This document shows positions 1 through 7,214 of a stretch of DNA of 13,436 bases, piece by piece. This DNA is from Desulfobacula sp. (GTDB lineage: Bacteria > Desulfobacterota > Desulfobacteria > Desulfobacterales > Desulfobacteraceae): contig NZ_JAIOSW010000283.1 in NCBI RefSeq assembly GCF_021107415.1, positions 1 to 13,436 of the forward strand, read 5' to 3'. The number at the start of each line of letters is the position of its first letter. Within the stretch, counting starts at the first letter, position 1. Position numbers and translations under genes: made by a program. The notes beneath the pieces were generated by a model that did no database searches, had not been told where the DNA came from, and saw only the letters and a program-made list of their open reading frames with translations.

Positions 1-644
1 TTGGCTCCGGAACCTTTATTGATTTTTCAAAATACGGCCTTCCCCCGGAGCCCACGGTGGCCGATTCAGTTCATTCCGGTGCAGATGTTGTAACATTCAG
101 CGGGGATAAACTTCTGGGAGGCCCTCAAACCGGAATTATTGTCGGGCAAAAAGAAACCATTGATCAAATTAAAAAAAATCCTCTAACCCGCGCCCTGAGA
201 GTTGACAAAATGACCCTTGCAGCCCTTGAATCCACATTAAAACTTTACAGGGATGAAAAAAAAGTCATCCGGGAAATACCCACCTTAAGAATGCTGACCA
301 TGCCCTTTAAAGATATTTGTAAAAAAGCAGATCTATTATTTAAAACCATTAAAGATGATATCGGCTCTCTGGCTGATATTGGCCCGATAGATATTGAATT
401 GGCAGATATGAATTCAAGGCCGGGCGGAGGATCATTTCCGGAACTGGATCTTGCGACCCGCTGTATCACCATTCAACCCAAAAATATGTCGGTTTCCAAA
501 CTTGAAATCAAGATGCGTCTGTCAACACCGGCCATTATCGGCAGAATAGAAGATAATAAATATATTTTAGATCCAAGAACAATTCAAAACGACCAGGAAG
601 TAATCATATCATCAACCCTAGCCAAAGTACTGGTAAAAAAATGA
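1..644 (+). CDS. selA: L-seryl-tRNA(Sec) selenium transferase, C-terminal part (5' end cut by window edge)
   Basis: SelA is a PLP enzyme that converts seryl-tRNA(Sec) to selenocysteinyl-tRNA(Sec) using selenophosphate, in the cytoplasm. The reading frame is open from base 3, and its first residues (GSGTFIDFSKYGL, then PEPTVADSVHSGADVVTFSGDK) continue a SelA sequence, so the GTG at 57 is an internal codon and not the start. The motif SGDKLLGGPQ carries the PLP-binding lysine (codon 108-110). Downstream follow the usual LTRALRVDKMTLAALE segment and the C-terminal small domain with RPGGGSFPE and STPAIIGRIED. About 214 residues are present, roughly the last half of a normal protein of about 460. 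The stop overlaps the next start by 4 nt (ATGA), so the TPR gene is probably translationally coupled. It implies that the organism makes selenoproteins. The family call is secure; promoter and start lie outside the window. Confidence 0.95.
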   Translation, partial: GSGTFIDFSKYGLPPEPTVADSVHSGADVVTFSGDKLLGGPQTGIIVGQKETIDQIKKNPLTRALRVDKMTLAALESTLKLYRDEKKVIREIPTLRMLTMPFKDICKKADLLFKTIKDDIGSLADIGPIDIELADMNSRPGGGSFPELDLATRCITIQPKNMSVSKLEIKMRLSTPAIIGRIEDNKYILDPRTIQNDQEVIISSTLAKVLVKK

Positions 645-1864
645 CAAGCAAATTCTCTTCAAAAGAAATTCATTTTCTGAAAACAGATTCTGATGATTTC
701 AACTTTAAAGCACCTGAAATATATTTCAGCGATCTTCTTCTGACAAAAACGATTCAAATAAAAACTTTTGAAAAAAGACTTTCAGAAGCAAAAATTCCTG
801 AAAGAAATCTTCTATGTGCCGTGATCCAAATTTCATCGGATGCATCCGAATCCATTCAGGAAAAAACAAAAAATACTTTTGAAGCCTTCTTTAACTCATT
901 TTTAGATAATAAAAGAGGTATCTGGGAAAGCTTGAGTGGAACTTCGTTTGTTCTGGCATTCTGGGACTATGTAAGTGTTGAAAAAGCTTCTCAACTTATG
1001 GTTTCATTAAAAGATAAAATATCAGCTGCCCTTAAAGCAGATATTCTTATCGGCATTGCGAAATTTCCCTTTCATGACTTTTCAAAAGCCCAGACCTTTG
1101 ACAATGCCCTCAAAGCCATAGATCACGCCGCCTTCTTCGGGCCGGACAGCCTGATTCATTTTGATGCCACATCATTAAATATCAGTGCCGATAGACTGTT
1201 TGGGCTAAACAAATACGGCATGGCAATTAAAGAATATCAAAAAGGGCTTGAAATTGAACCCAATGACATTAACCTGATCAACAGCCTCGGGGTCTGTTTC
1301 GGTATCATGGGGAAGCTTGACAAAGCAAAACTTGAATTCAAAAAAGCCATGAGAATTAATCCCAATGAACTAATGGTGATTTATAATATTGGTCTCCTTT
1401 ATCAGATTGAAGGCGATGTTGACAAAGCCATCATCTATTTGCGAAAAGCACATGGCATTAATCCTTCTGCTTTTGAAGTTGAACTTCTCCTTGGGCATCT
1501 GTTCATGAAAAAAGGACAGTCAGACCAGGCCATGCCCCATCTTGAGACGGCAAGCCGGGTAAACCCGAAATCAGGATTGGCTTTCAGAATGAAAGGTGAA
1601 ATCTATCTTGTGGATAATCTTCCTGAAAAAGCAGGTTATGAATTTAACAAAGCCATTAAACTTAACCCTTCTGACGCCGTCTCTTTGTCCGGATATGCAA
1701 AATCTCTGGACCTTCAGGAAAAAAATCTGAATATCGCCCTTACCTTTGCAAAGAATAGTATTGCCCTTGAACCGGACAATCAATTATTCAAAAAAAGATT
1801 GGAAACCATCCTGGAAAAAATTGAAGGGGGCACCATTTCAGAAGAAAAAATTAAAACAGCATAA
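641..1864 (+). CDS. TPR-repeat protein with a degenerate GGDEF-like N-terminal domain
   Basis: A 407-residue protein without signal peptide or membrane segment, so probably cytoplasmic. Residues about 183-382 form roughly six tetratricopeptide repeats of 34 residues, each with the usual small/large pattern ending in a NP or EP turn (IEPND, INPNE, INPSA, VNPKS, LNPSD, LEPDN). TPRs are protein-binding scaffolds. Residues about 55-178 look like a nucleotidyl-cyclase (GGDEF) fold: a first strand NLLCAVIQIS, a strand-turn-strand WESLSGTSFVLAFW where SGTSF sits at the GGDEF position, then ADILIGIAKFPF and ALKAIDHAAFFGPDSLIHFD, as in the end of GGDEF domains. The acidic catalytic residues are missing, so a cyclase activity is unlikely; a binding or structural role is inferred. 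It starts within the selA stop codon (ATGA). The TPR call is firm; the GGDEF resemblance is my pattern reading. A link to selenium metabolism is suggested only by position. Confidence 0.85.
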   Translation: MTSKFSSKEIHFLKTDSDDFNFKAPEIYFSDLLLTKTIQIKTFEKRLSEAKIPERNLLCAVIQISSDASESIQEKTKNTFEAFFNSFLDNKRGIWESLSGTSFVLAFWDYVSVEKASQLMVSLKDKISAALKADILIGIAKFPFHDFSKAQTFDNALKAIDHAAFFGPDSLIHFDATSLNISADRLFGLNKYGMAIKEYQKGLEIEPNDINLINSLGVCFGIMGKLDKAKLEFKKAMRINPNELMVIYNIGLLYQIEGDVDKAIIYLRKAHGINPSAFEVELLLGHLFMKKGQSDQAMPHLETASRVNPKSGLAFRMKGEIYLVDNLPEKAGYEFNKAIKLNPSDAVSLSGYAKSLDLQEKNLNIALTFAKNSIALEPDNQLFKKRLETILEKIEGGTISEEKIKTA

Positions 1865-1892
1865 TTAAGCGTATTGAAAGAACAAAACAACT

Positions 1893-2471
1893 ATGAAGAA
1901 TCTTATTCAACAATCTGTTGAAGAGAGTATCCAGGCAAAAAAAGAATTTTTCTCAAAAAATATTGAAAAAATAGAAGCCTGTGCTTCCATGATGGCAACT
2001 ACTTTTAAAAAGGGCAGAAAGATACTCTTATTTGGAAATGGCGGCAGTGCAGCAGACTGCCAGCATATTGCCGCGGAATTTGTCAACAGATTCCAGATGG
2101 AGAGAAGACCGCTGCCGGCCATTGCGCTTACCACGGATACATCTGTTATCACCAGTATCGGCAATGATTATTCCTTTGAAGATATCTTTTTCAAACAAAT
2201 CCAGGCCCTGGGAAAAAAGGGGGATATTGCCCTTGGTATCTCAACTTCCGGCAATTCTCCAAACGTCATAAAAGCGGTCCGAAAAGCCAAACAAATGGGA
2301 CTTTCCATTGTTGGTTTCTCAGGGAATAATGGCAAATTAAAAGAATTAAGTGATTTCCCATTCTGTGTTGATTCCAACACCACTGCAAGAATACAGGAAG
2401 TCCATATCCTGCTGGCGCATATCCTGTGTGACCTGACAGAAAGGATACTTTTCAATGAAAGATCCATTTAA
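1893..2471 (+). CDS. gmhA: Sedoheptulose 7-phosphate isomerase (SIS domain)
   Basis: GmhA isomerises D-sedoheptulose 7-phosphate to D-glycero-D-manno-heptose 7-phosphate, the first step towards ADP-heptose for the LPS inner core. The protein has 192 residues, the normal length. The SIS domain is complete: the FGNGGSAAD phosphate loop (47-55), STSGNS (117-122), and ARIQEVHILLAH near the C terminus. Glu62, Gln168 and His176 probably correspond to the catalytic or ligand residues Glu65, Gln172 and His180 of the E. coli enzyme. The close relative DiaA (a DnaA-binding SIS protein) has the same fold, but the conserved Glu/His pair and length favour GmhA. It lies 28 nt after the TPR gene with only a weak Shine-Dalgarno (GAAAG). 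The next gene starts inside its last codons, so the two are probably coupled. No other heptose gene is in the window. Confidence 0.9.
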   Translation: MKNLIQQSVEESIQAKKEFFSKNIEKIEACASMMATTFKKGRKILLFGNGGSAADCQHIAAEFVNRFQMERRPLPAIALTTDTSVITSIGNDYSFEDIFFKQIQALGKKGDIALGISTSGNSPNVIKAVRKAKQMGLSIVGFSGNNGKLKELSDFPFCVDSNTTARIQEVHILLAHILCDLTERILFNERSI

Positions 2472-3399
2472 GCCCTTAGATTACAGCAAGCTTACAACCT
2501 ATTCCATTAAGGGGCGACACAGCAAAGTTGACATTAAAGACTTTTCAACACCCTGGGAAAAAGGCAACCGTTTTTCAGCTTTTCTTGACACCCTGCCATC
2601 AATCCTGGCGGGAAATGATCTTTGCTGTGTCATCAACGCCATAAGTTGTGCCGCCAAAAATAAAAAACAGGTCTGTTTTGCCATGGGCGGCCATGTCATA
2701 AAAACAGGCATGTCTCCGATTATAATTGATCTGATGAAAAAAAATATTTTCACCCTGCTCTCTATGAACGGGTCCGGCATCATCCATGACCTTGAAATAG
2801 CCATGGTGGGAAGAACCTCGGAAGATGTGGCCCAATCCCTTGGCAACGGCAGTTTCGGTATGGCAAAAGAGACATCCAACCTTCTCAACCAGGCCATTAA
2901 AAACGCTAAAAATAAGTCTATTGGACTGGGGAAAGCTGTGGGAGACATGATCCTGAAAGAAAATCTTACCTACAAACACCTGAGCCTGACAGCAGAAGGG
3001 TGCGCCCTTAATATTCCTGTCACCGTCCATGTGGCCATTGGTACGGATATCATCCACATGCATCCTGATTTTGATGCTGCTGCCTGTGGTGCTGCATCCC
3101 ATTATGATTTCAAGCTGTTTGCCTCACAAATCACTGATCTTGAAAAAGGGGTTTTTATCAATGCCGGCTCTGCCGTCATCATGCCGGAAGTATTTCTAAA
3201 GGCTGTCACCTTAGTCAGAAATCTCGGATCTACGCTTGATGATTTCACGACAATCAATCTTGATTTTATCCGCCATTACAGGCCCATGACCAATGTGGTG
3301 AACCGCCCCACCCTTGGCAAAGGCAAAGGTTACAGCCTTGTCGGGCACCATGAAATCCTGATTCCTTTGATTGCCGCCGGCGTGATTGAATCCCTATAG
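2455..3399 (+). CDS. Conserved protein of unknown function, faintly deoxyhypusine synthase-like
   Basis: A soluble 314-residue protein whose family I do not recognise with certainty. The start is supported by AAGGA at 2441-2445 and a 9-nt spacer, and lies inside gmhA (17-nt overlap), so translation is coupled. Conserved-looking blocks are MGGHVIKTGMSPIIIDLM (77-94), MNGSGIIHDLE (104-114), TDIIHMHPDFDAAACGAAS (177-195), INAGSAVIMPEVFLKA (225-240), RHYRPMTNVVNRP (263-275) and GYSLVGHHEILIPLIAAG (282-299). The first two resemble the nucleotide-binding strands of deoxyhypusine synthase, where a Gly-rich turn and a TTAG-like segment bind NAD. The WGK active-site lysine motif of true deoxyhypusine synthase is not seen, and bacteria lack its eIF5A substrate. 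The many His, Asp and Arg residues suggest an enzyme acting on a phosphorylated or metal-bound substrate. Because of gmhA, a role in sugar or nucleotide-sugar metabolism is possible but unproven. Confidence 0.8.
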   Translation: MKDPFKPLDYSKLTTYSIKGRHSKVDIKDFSTPWEKGNRFSAFLDTLPSILAGNDLCCVINAISCAAKNKKQVCFAMGGHVIKTGMSPIIIDLMKKNIFTLLSMNGSGIIHDLEIAMVGRTSEDVAQSLGNGSFGMAKETSNLLNQAIKNAKNKSIGLGKAVGDMILKENLTYKHLSLTAEGCALNIPVTVHVAIGTDIIHMHPDFDAAACGAASHYDFKLFASQITDLEKGVFINAGSAVIMPEVFLKAVTLVRNLGSTLDDFTTINLDFIRHYRPMTNVVNRPTLGKGKGYSLVGHHEILIPLIAAGVIESL

Positions 3400-3549
3400 C
3401 AGATTTCTTCTTTACTGCTGTGGTGCTTGCAAACAGCCAATAATCGTATCCCAAAATAAGAACTTCTGATCCTGACCGTTTTTAATTTAAACGATAAAGC
3501 ATTTTACAATCTGTTAAATTACCTGACATTTGTTTTTATTCAACTCTCA

Positions 3550-4146
3550 TTACCTCAAAGCTTTCTTTATAGTGTTAACGAATTTGTAAAAAACTTTTGT
3601 TTTCTTTCTCAATGAACGTCGAACAAGACCGTCGAACATTTTTTCTCTTAATCCTCTTGAAATTTCCAGTTGCACGCCTTTCCCGCTCTTACACCGGTTG
3701 CATATGTTTTCCGGACTGATCCCGCGAAGCCCTGGTACGTCACTTATCACCGCCCCAAATCCGGCTGTCCTTAATGCATACATTATTTTTTGTTTTAGCT
3801 TCTGGTCATTACCACCGATAAAAACCATTTCTTTTTTGTCCCGACATCCATGAATTGAAATAACAATACCTGCATTTTTTGAAACCTTTAACCCTAGGGG
3901 TTCATCATACCTGTTGCTGGTGATGTGTAATATTTTATTCCCTGTTTTTTTTATCCCCTTAAAGGCATAAAATGTATGATCGCTTCCAGCTACCACATCT
4001 GCAATATCAATGGTTCCAGGCTCTATGCCGCCTCCATGGAGCGCCATTACAGCAATTTTCGATTCAGCTCCACGATATAGTATTGTGTAATCTTCACCTT
4101 CTCTTTCATTTTGTTCTAATTGAGCAAAATTGGCATATTCGTCCAT
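3550..4146 (-). CDS. Poly-gamma-glutamate hydrolase family protein (DUF867-type zinc peptidase)
   Basis: A 198-residue protein matching the poly-gamma-glutamate hydrolase family (phage PghP and Bacillus YjqB/YmaC type), zinc-dependent peptidases that cut gamma-glutamyl polymers. Visible motifs are LHGGGIEPGT (His37, Glu42), LHITSNRYDEP (His74, Asp81, Glu82), ISIHGC (His99), and NICNRCKSGKGVQLEIS (Glu151) near the C terminus. These supply the expected metal ligands and the catalytic glutamate. No signal peptide is visible, so a cytoplasmic location or release by lysis is likely. A basic tail (VRRSLRKKTKVFYKFVNTIKKALR) follows the domain. It is a single gene opposite in direction to its neighbours, flanked by AT-rich spacers. 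The ATG at 4146 has no good Shine-Dalgarno, and no other in-frame ATG, GTG or TTG occurs before the upstream stop. Family members are common in phages and Gram-positive bacteria, so lateral acquisition is plausible. Substrate in this host is unknown. Confidence 0.85.
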   Translation of the reverse strand: MDEYANFAQLEQNEREGEDYTILYRGAESKIAVMALHGGGIEPGTIDIADVVAGSDHTFYAFKGIKKTGNKILHITSNRYDEPLGLKVSKNAGIVISIHGCRDKKEMVFIGGNDQKLKQKIMYALRTAGFGAVISDVPGLRGISPENICNRCKSGKGVQLEISRGLREKMFDGLVRRSLRKKTKVFYKFVNTIKKALR

Positions 4147-4409
4147 GATATCTTTAAAAAGCCTTCTGCGGATACAGAATGAAATCCGTCAGATAAACCT
4201 ATCCTTTGATTTTCTGTATTTTGAGCATAAATTTCTTGTAATATTATTTTTGAAAATTTCAATCAATAACTCAATACCAATATTTATGATGTGTGTAAAG
4301 AAAATTTCAGGCCCAATTATATTTGAGAAAACATAATCAAATGAGTCAAGCTTCGATTATGGCAAATAGATAGTAAAAATTTTTTCAATTTATATGTAAT
4401 TACTCTGAA

Positions 4410-4434
4410 GACTTGAAAAATACTGACTTGAAAA
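4410..4434 (+). repeat. Short direct repeat GACTTGAAAA overlapping the fmdB promoter
   Basis: The ten bases GACTTGAAAA occur at 4410-4419 and again at 4425-4434, a period of 15 bases. The second copy contains the -35 hexamer of the promoter proposed for the fmdB-hemC operon. It could be a tandem operator, or chance in an AT-rich spacer. The period is not a whole number of helical turns, which weakens the operator idea. Confidence 0.4.
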
Positions 4435-4456
4435 TCCTCAATTAAATCCTTATATT
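4428..4456 (+). promoter_or_regulatory. Candidate sigma-70-type promoter of the fmdB-hemC-cobA/hemD-moaA operon
   Basis: TTGAAA at 4428-4433 and TATATT at 4451-4456 are separated by exactly 17 bases, and each differs from the consensus hexamer at one position. Transcription would start near 4463, giving a leader of about 36 nt before the fmdB ATG. The ribosome binding site GAGG (4487-4490) is 8 bases before the start. It is the only convincing promoter seen before 4499, and the following genes are packed too tightly for another. Confidence 0.6.
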
Positions 4457-4498
4457 AATTTGTTTAAATAAATTCAGGAAAAAAATGAGGTTAAGAAA

Positions 4499-4738
4499 AT
4501 GCCAATCTATGAATATAAATGCAATAATTGTGATAAAAACTTTGAAACCCTTGTTATGGGCAGCTCAACACCCGCATGCCCGTCTTGTGACAGCCAGGAT
4601 CTGTTACGGCTGATGTCTACCTGCGGGTTTATTTCAAAATCATCCGGGCCCGGCGGTGAAACCCGGGTCAAGTCATCCGCTTCATCTGCATGCAGCAGTT
4701 GTTCATCCACTAATTGCTCGTCATGCAGTATGGGATAG
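4499..4738 (+). CDS. FmdB-family zinc ribbon protein with extra C-terminal CxxC pairs
   Basis: A 79-residue protein that starts MPIYEYKCNNCDKNFE, the hallmark of the FmdB family of small zinc ribbons. The four ligands are Cys8, Cys11, Cys27 and Cys30 (CxxC...CPSC). After the ribbon comes Cys42 and a Ser/Cys-rich tail with two further CxxC pairs (Cys65/68 and Cys73/76). Family members usually have a flexible Gly/Ser tail; the regular pairs here might bind a second metal. FmdB was first named as a putative regulator of formamidase/amidase genes, but most family members have no proven role. A good GAGG ribosome binding site is present. It is the first gene of the probable hemC operon, with hemC starting 6 nt after its stop. 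Its relation to tetrapyrrole or cofactor synthesis is known only from position. Confidence 0.9.
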   Translation: MPIYEYKCNNCDKNFETLVMGSSTPACPSCDSQDLLRLMSTCGFISKSSGPGGETRVKSSASSACSSCSSTNCSSCSMG

Positions 4739-4744
4739 GATTCC

Positions 4745-5677
4745 ATGAAAAAAAATATACGTATTGGTACCAGAGGAAGTAAGCTTGCTTTATGGCAGGC
4801 AAATTTTATTAAATCGGAAATTATGCGTCTTTTCCCTGATCTTGATGTTGAATTGAACATCATCAAAACAACCGGAGACAGGATCACGGACCGCCCCCTT
4901 GCCATGATTGGCGGCAAAGGACTGTTTGTCAAAGAAATCGAAAATGCACTCATAAACAATGATATCGATCTTGCCGTCCACAGCATGAAAGACATGCCGG
5001 GTGAACTGCCTGAAGGGCTCATCATAGGTGCTATCCCAAAAAGAGAAAATCCCTTTGATGTTCTCATTTCAAAGAACAAATGCTTGCTAGTCGATTATGA
5101 AAAGGGTGCAAAGATCGGCACTTCAAGTCTCAGGCGCGCCTCCCAGATCAAGCACATCAGACCGGATGTGATAATTGAATCCATTCGGGGGAACCTGGAC
5201 ACCCGGATTAAAAAACTCAAATCCGGCGAATATGATGCCATTGTACTTGCAGCAGCAGGTCTTATCCGTCTGGATCAGGAAAGTGAAATCACAGAATACA
5301 TAGACGAAACAATCATGATTCCGGCCGTAGGACAGGGTGCGCTTTGCATTGAAACAAGAGAAAATGATGGTGATATCGCATTGATCATGGAAAAACTTGA
5401 CCATCATGATACACGAGTCTGTGTGACGGGAGAGCGGGCATTTTTAAAACAAATCGAAGGCTCCTGCCACATCCCGGTGGCCTGTTTTGGAAAAATTATA
5501 GACAATGAAGTGGGGCTGACTGCAGTCGTGGCCTCGGTCGATGGTAAAGAATTGATTAAAGAACAAATTATTTCCCCAATGGATAAAGTAAAAAGCCATG
5601 GTCAGACTCTTGCCGACCAGGTTCTTGAAAAAGGGGGGAAAAAAATATTGGAGAGTTTGAATTCACATGACGGATAA
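4745..5677 (+). CDS. hemC: Porphobilinogen deaminase (hydroxymethylbilane synthase)
   Basis: HemC joins four porphobilinogen units into the linear tetrapyrrole hydroxymethylbilane, in the cytoplasm. The protein has 310 residues, the usual length. It begins with IRIGTRGSKLALWQA, followed by KTTGDRI, GGKGLFVKEIE, AVHSMKDMP (catalytic Asp loop), IGTSSLRRASQI, RGNLDTRIKKL, and VGQGALCIE. Cys241 in EGSCHIPVA is the attachment site of the dipyrromethane cofactor. All the active-site motifs I know are present, so it should be functional. It starts 6 nt after fmdB, with GGATAGGA just before the ATG, and overlaps the following cobA/hemD gene by 11 nt. The two enzymes act in direct succession, which fits translational coupling. 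Confidence 0.97.
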   Translation: MKKNIRIGTRGSKLALWQANFIKSEIMRLFPDLDVELNIIKTTGDRITDRPLAMIGGKGLFVKEIENALINNDIDLAVHSMKDMPGELPEGLIIGAIPKRENPFDVLISKNKCLLVDYEKGAKIGTSSLRRASQIKHIRPDVIIESIRGNLDTRIKKLKSGEYDAIVLAAAGLIRLDQESEITEYIDETIMIPAVGQGALCIETRENDGDIALIMEKLDHHDTRVCVTGERAFLKQIEGSCHIPVACFGKIIDNEVGLTAVVASVDGKELIKEQIISPMDKVKSHGQTLADQVLEKGGKKILESLNSHDG

Positions 5678-7211
5678 GACAGGCCCAGATAAGACAGGAA
5701 AGGTATATCTGATTGGCGCAGGCCCGGGTGATCCCGGGCTTTTAACCATTAAGGCAAAAGAATGTATCGAAACTGCAGATGTTGTGGTCTATGATTATCT
5801 TGCATCACCTTTTTTACTGAACTATGCCAAAAAAGATGCCCAGATTATTTATGTGGGTAAAAAAGGCGGGGATCATACTCTCTCCCAGGATAAAATCAAC
5901 CTGCTGCTGGTGGATAAAGCAAAGCTTGGGTTAGATATAGCACGCTTGAAAGGTGGTGATCCATTCGTATTCGGTCGGGGGGGTGAAGAGGCACAGATGC
6001 TTTTAAGCCAGGGGGTGCCCTATGAAGTCATCCCGGGGGTCACCTCGGCAATCGCAGCACCTGCCTATGCGGGGATTCCAGTAACCCACAGAGACCACAC
6101 TTCTTTTGTATCCTTTATTACCGGTCATGAAGATCCCACTAAAAAAGACACCAGCATGCAATGGGATGTATTTGCAAAATCCAATGCTACCCTTGTATTT
6201 TTAATGGGGGTTAAAAATCTTGAAAACATTGTAAAAAATCTGGTTAAGTACGGAAAACCTTTGAACACACCGGTTGCCCTGGTCAGATGGGGTACCACGG
6301 CCAGACAACAGACTGTAACCGGAACCCTTGAAACAATCGTTGAACGTATTAAGCAGGCAAAGCTTAAATCTCCGGCCATTATTATTATCGGTCATGTGGT
6401 CTCTTTAAGGGAGGAACTTGCATGGTTTGATAAAAGACCGTTATTTGGAAAAAAAATAGTGATTACCAGAGCCCGCGCCCAGGCAAGCGAACTTGTGTCA
6501 ATCCTCTCCAAGCTCGGGGCTCACTGTATTGAGATTCCAACCATTCAAATTGCCCCACCCCAGGACATAGGCCCGTTAAAAGAATCCATTAAAAACATAA
6601 ACTATTATGACTGGCTTATCTTTACCAGTGTCAATGGTGTTAAATTCTTTTTTGATACTTTGTTTGATATGGGCAAAGACGTGAGAGCATTGGGACATCT
6701 TAAATTTGCATGTATCGGTCCTGTGACCTGCGAACGGCTTAAAAATTTTGGCATTATCAGTGATATTCTGCCTGAAACCTATAGGGCTGAAAGTGTAATT
6801 GAAGCATTTTCAACGATTGAAATAAAGGATAAAAAAGTATTGCTTCCAAGAGCAAAAAAGGCCAGAACCATCCTGCCTGAAGAATTGATAAAAATGGGGG
6901 CACACCTTGATGAAATTATTGCCTATGAAACCCTGCTCAATGCTCAAGGAAAAGAGGAGTTGATTTCCCTGCTGGAAAATGATGAAATTGATGTGGTCAC
7001 CTTCACAAGCTCTTCCACGGTATCCAATTTCATGTCGCAGCTTGAATCAAAAGATACCAAAAAGCTTTTAAAAAATGTTGTAACAGCCTCAATCGGGCCG
7101 ATCACGTCCGACACGGCAAGATCTCTTGATATTAAACCTGACATTGAAGCCAAAGAGTATACCATTCAGGGCCTTGTGGATTCTTTGTTAACTTACTATG
7201 AAAGCAAATAA
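5667..7211 (+). CDS. cobA/hemD: Fused uroporphyrinogen-III C-methyltransferase / uroporphyrinogen-III synthase
   Basis: A 514-residue two-domain enzyme. Residues about 12-250 are the SAM-dependent methyltransferase (SUMT, CobA): VYLIGAGPGDPGLLT (13-27), VYDYLAS, LKGGDPFVFGRGGEE (94-108), IPGVTSAIAAPAYAGIPVTHR and SFITGHE. Residues about 260-510 are HemD: GKKIVITRARAQASELVSIL, FTSVNGVKFFF, LLPRAKKARTILPEEL, FTSSSTVSNF, and ASIGPITSDTARSL. HemD closes hydroxymethylbilane to uroporphyrinogen III and CobA methylates it twice to precorrin-2, so the fusion channels flux into siroheme, cobalamin and the siroheme-dependent heme route used by sulfate reducers. The fusion is typical of several anaerobic lineages. 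The start overlaps hemC by 11 nt, with GGAGAG at 5650-5655 as the likely ribosome binding site. Both domains look intact. The heme-branch genes (ahb) and the precorrin-2 dehydrogenase are not in the window. Confidence 0.95.
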   Translation: MTDKTGPDKTGKVYLIGAGPGDPGLLTIKAKECIETADVVVYDYLASPFLLNYAKKDAQIIYVGKKGGDHTLSQDKINLLLVDKAKLGLDIARLKGGDPFVFGRGGEEAQMLLSQGVPYEVIPGVTSAIAAPAYAGIPVTHRDHTSFVSFITGHEDPTKKDTSMQWDVFAKSNATLVFLMGVKNLENIVKNLVKYGKPLNTPVALVRWGTTARQQTVTGTLETIVERIKQAKLKSPAIIIIGHVVSLREELAWFDKRPLFGKKIVITRARAQASELVSILSKLGAHCIEIPTIQIAPPQDIGPLKESIKNINYYDWLIFTSVNGVKFFFDTLFDMGKDVRALGHLKFACIGPVTCERLKNFGIISDILPETYRAESVIEAFSTIEIKDKKVLLPRAKKARTILPEELIKMGAHLDEIIAYETLLNAQGKEELISLLENDEIDVVTFTSSSTVSNFMSQLESKDTKKLLKNVVTASIGPITSDTARSLDIKPDIEAKEYTIQGLVDSLLTYYESK

Positions 7212-7214
7212 AAA

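Larger units (their letters stand above)
4147..4498. other. AT-rich intergenic region between divergent genes
   Basis: This 352-bp spacer separates the minus-strand hydrolase gene from the plus-strand fmdB-hemC operon. It is clearly richer in A+T than its surroundings. A plus-strand ORF of 68 codons crosses part of it (4130-4336), but it overlaps the hydrolase start, has no convincing ribosome binding site and has low-complexity hydrophobic composition, so I do not call it a gene. The right end holds a good sigma-70-type promoter and a short direct repeat, listed separately. I see no RNA gene, no inverted-repeat terminator and no mobile-element end. Confidence 0.6.

Noticed and set aside
57..644. 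Start of the selenium transferase at the GTG at 57
   Set aside because: The frame is open to the window edge and the upstream codons encode conserved SelA residues, so the gene is cut by the edge and does not start here.
2499..3102. Long minus-strand ORFs of 149 and 167 codons inside the DHS-like gene
   Set aside because: They lie antisense to a well-supported coding sequence, overlap each other in different frames and show no recognisable protein features.
3400..3549. Possible terminator between the DHS-like gene and the hydrolase gene
   Set aside because: Only 5-bp stems are visible (AGCAG/CTGCT, CGTTT/AAACG) with no proper T tract after either; not enough to call.
4130..4336. Plus-strand ORF of 68 codons in the AT-rich spacer
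   Set aside because: It overlaps the start of the hydrolase gene on the other strand, lacks a convincing ribosome binding site, and its composition is that of random AT-rich DNA.
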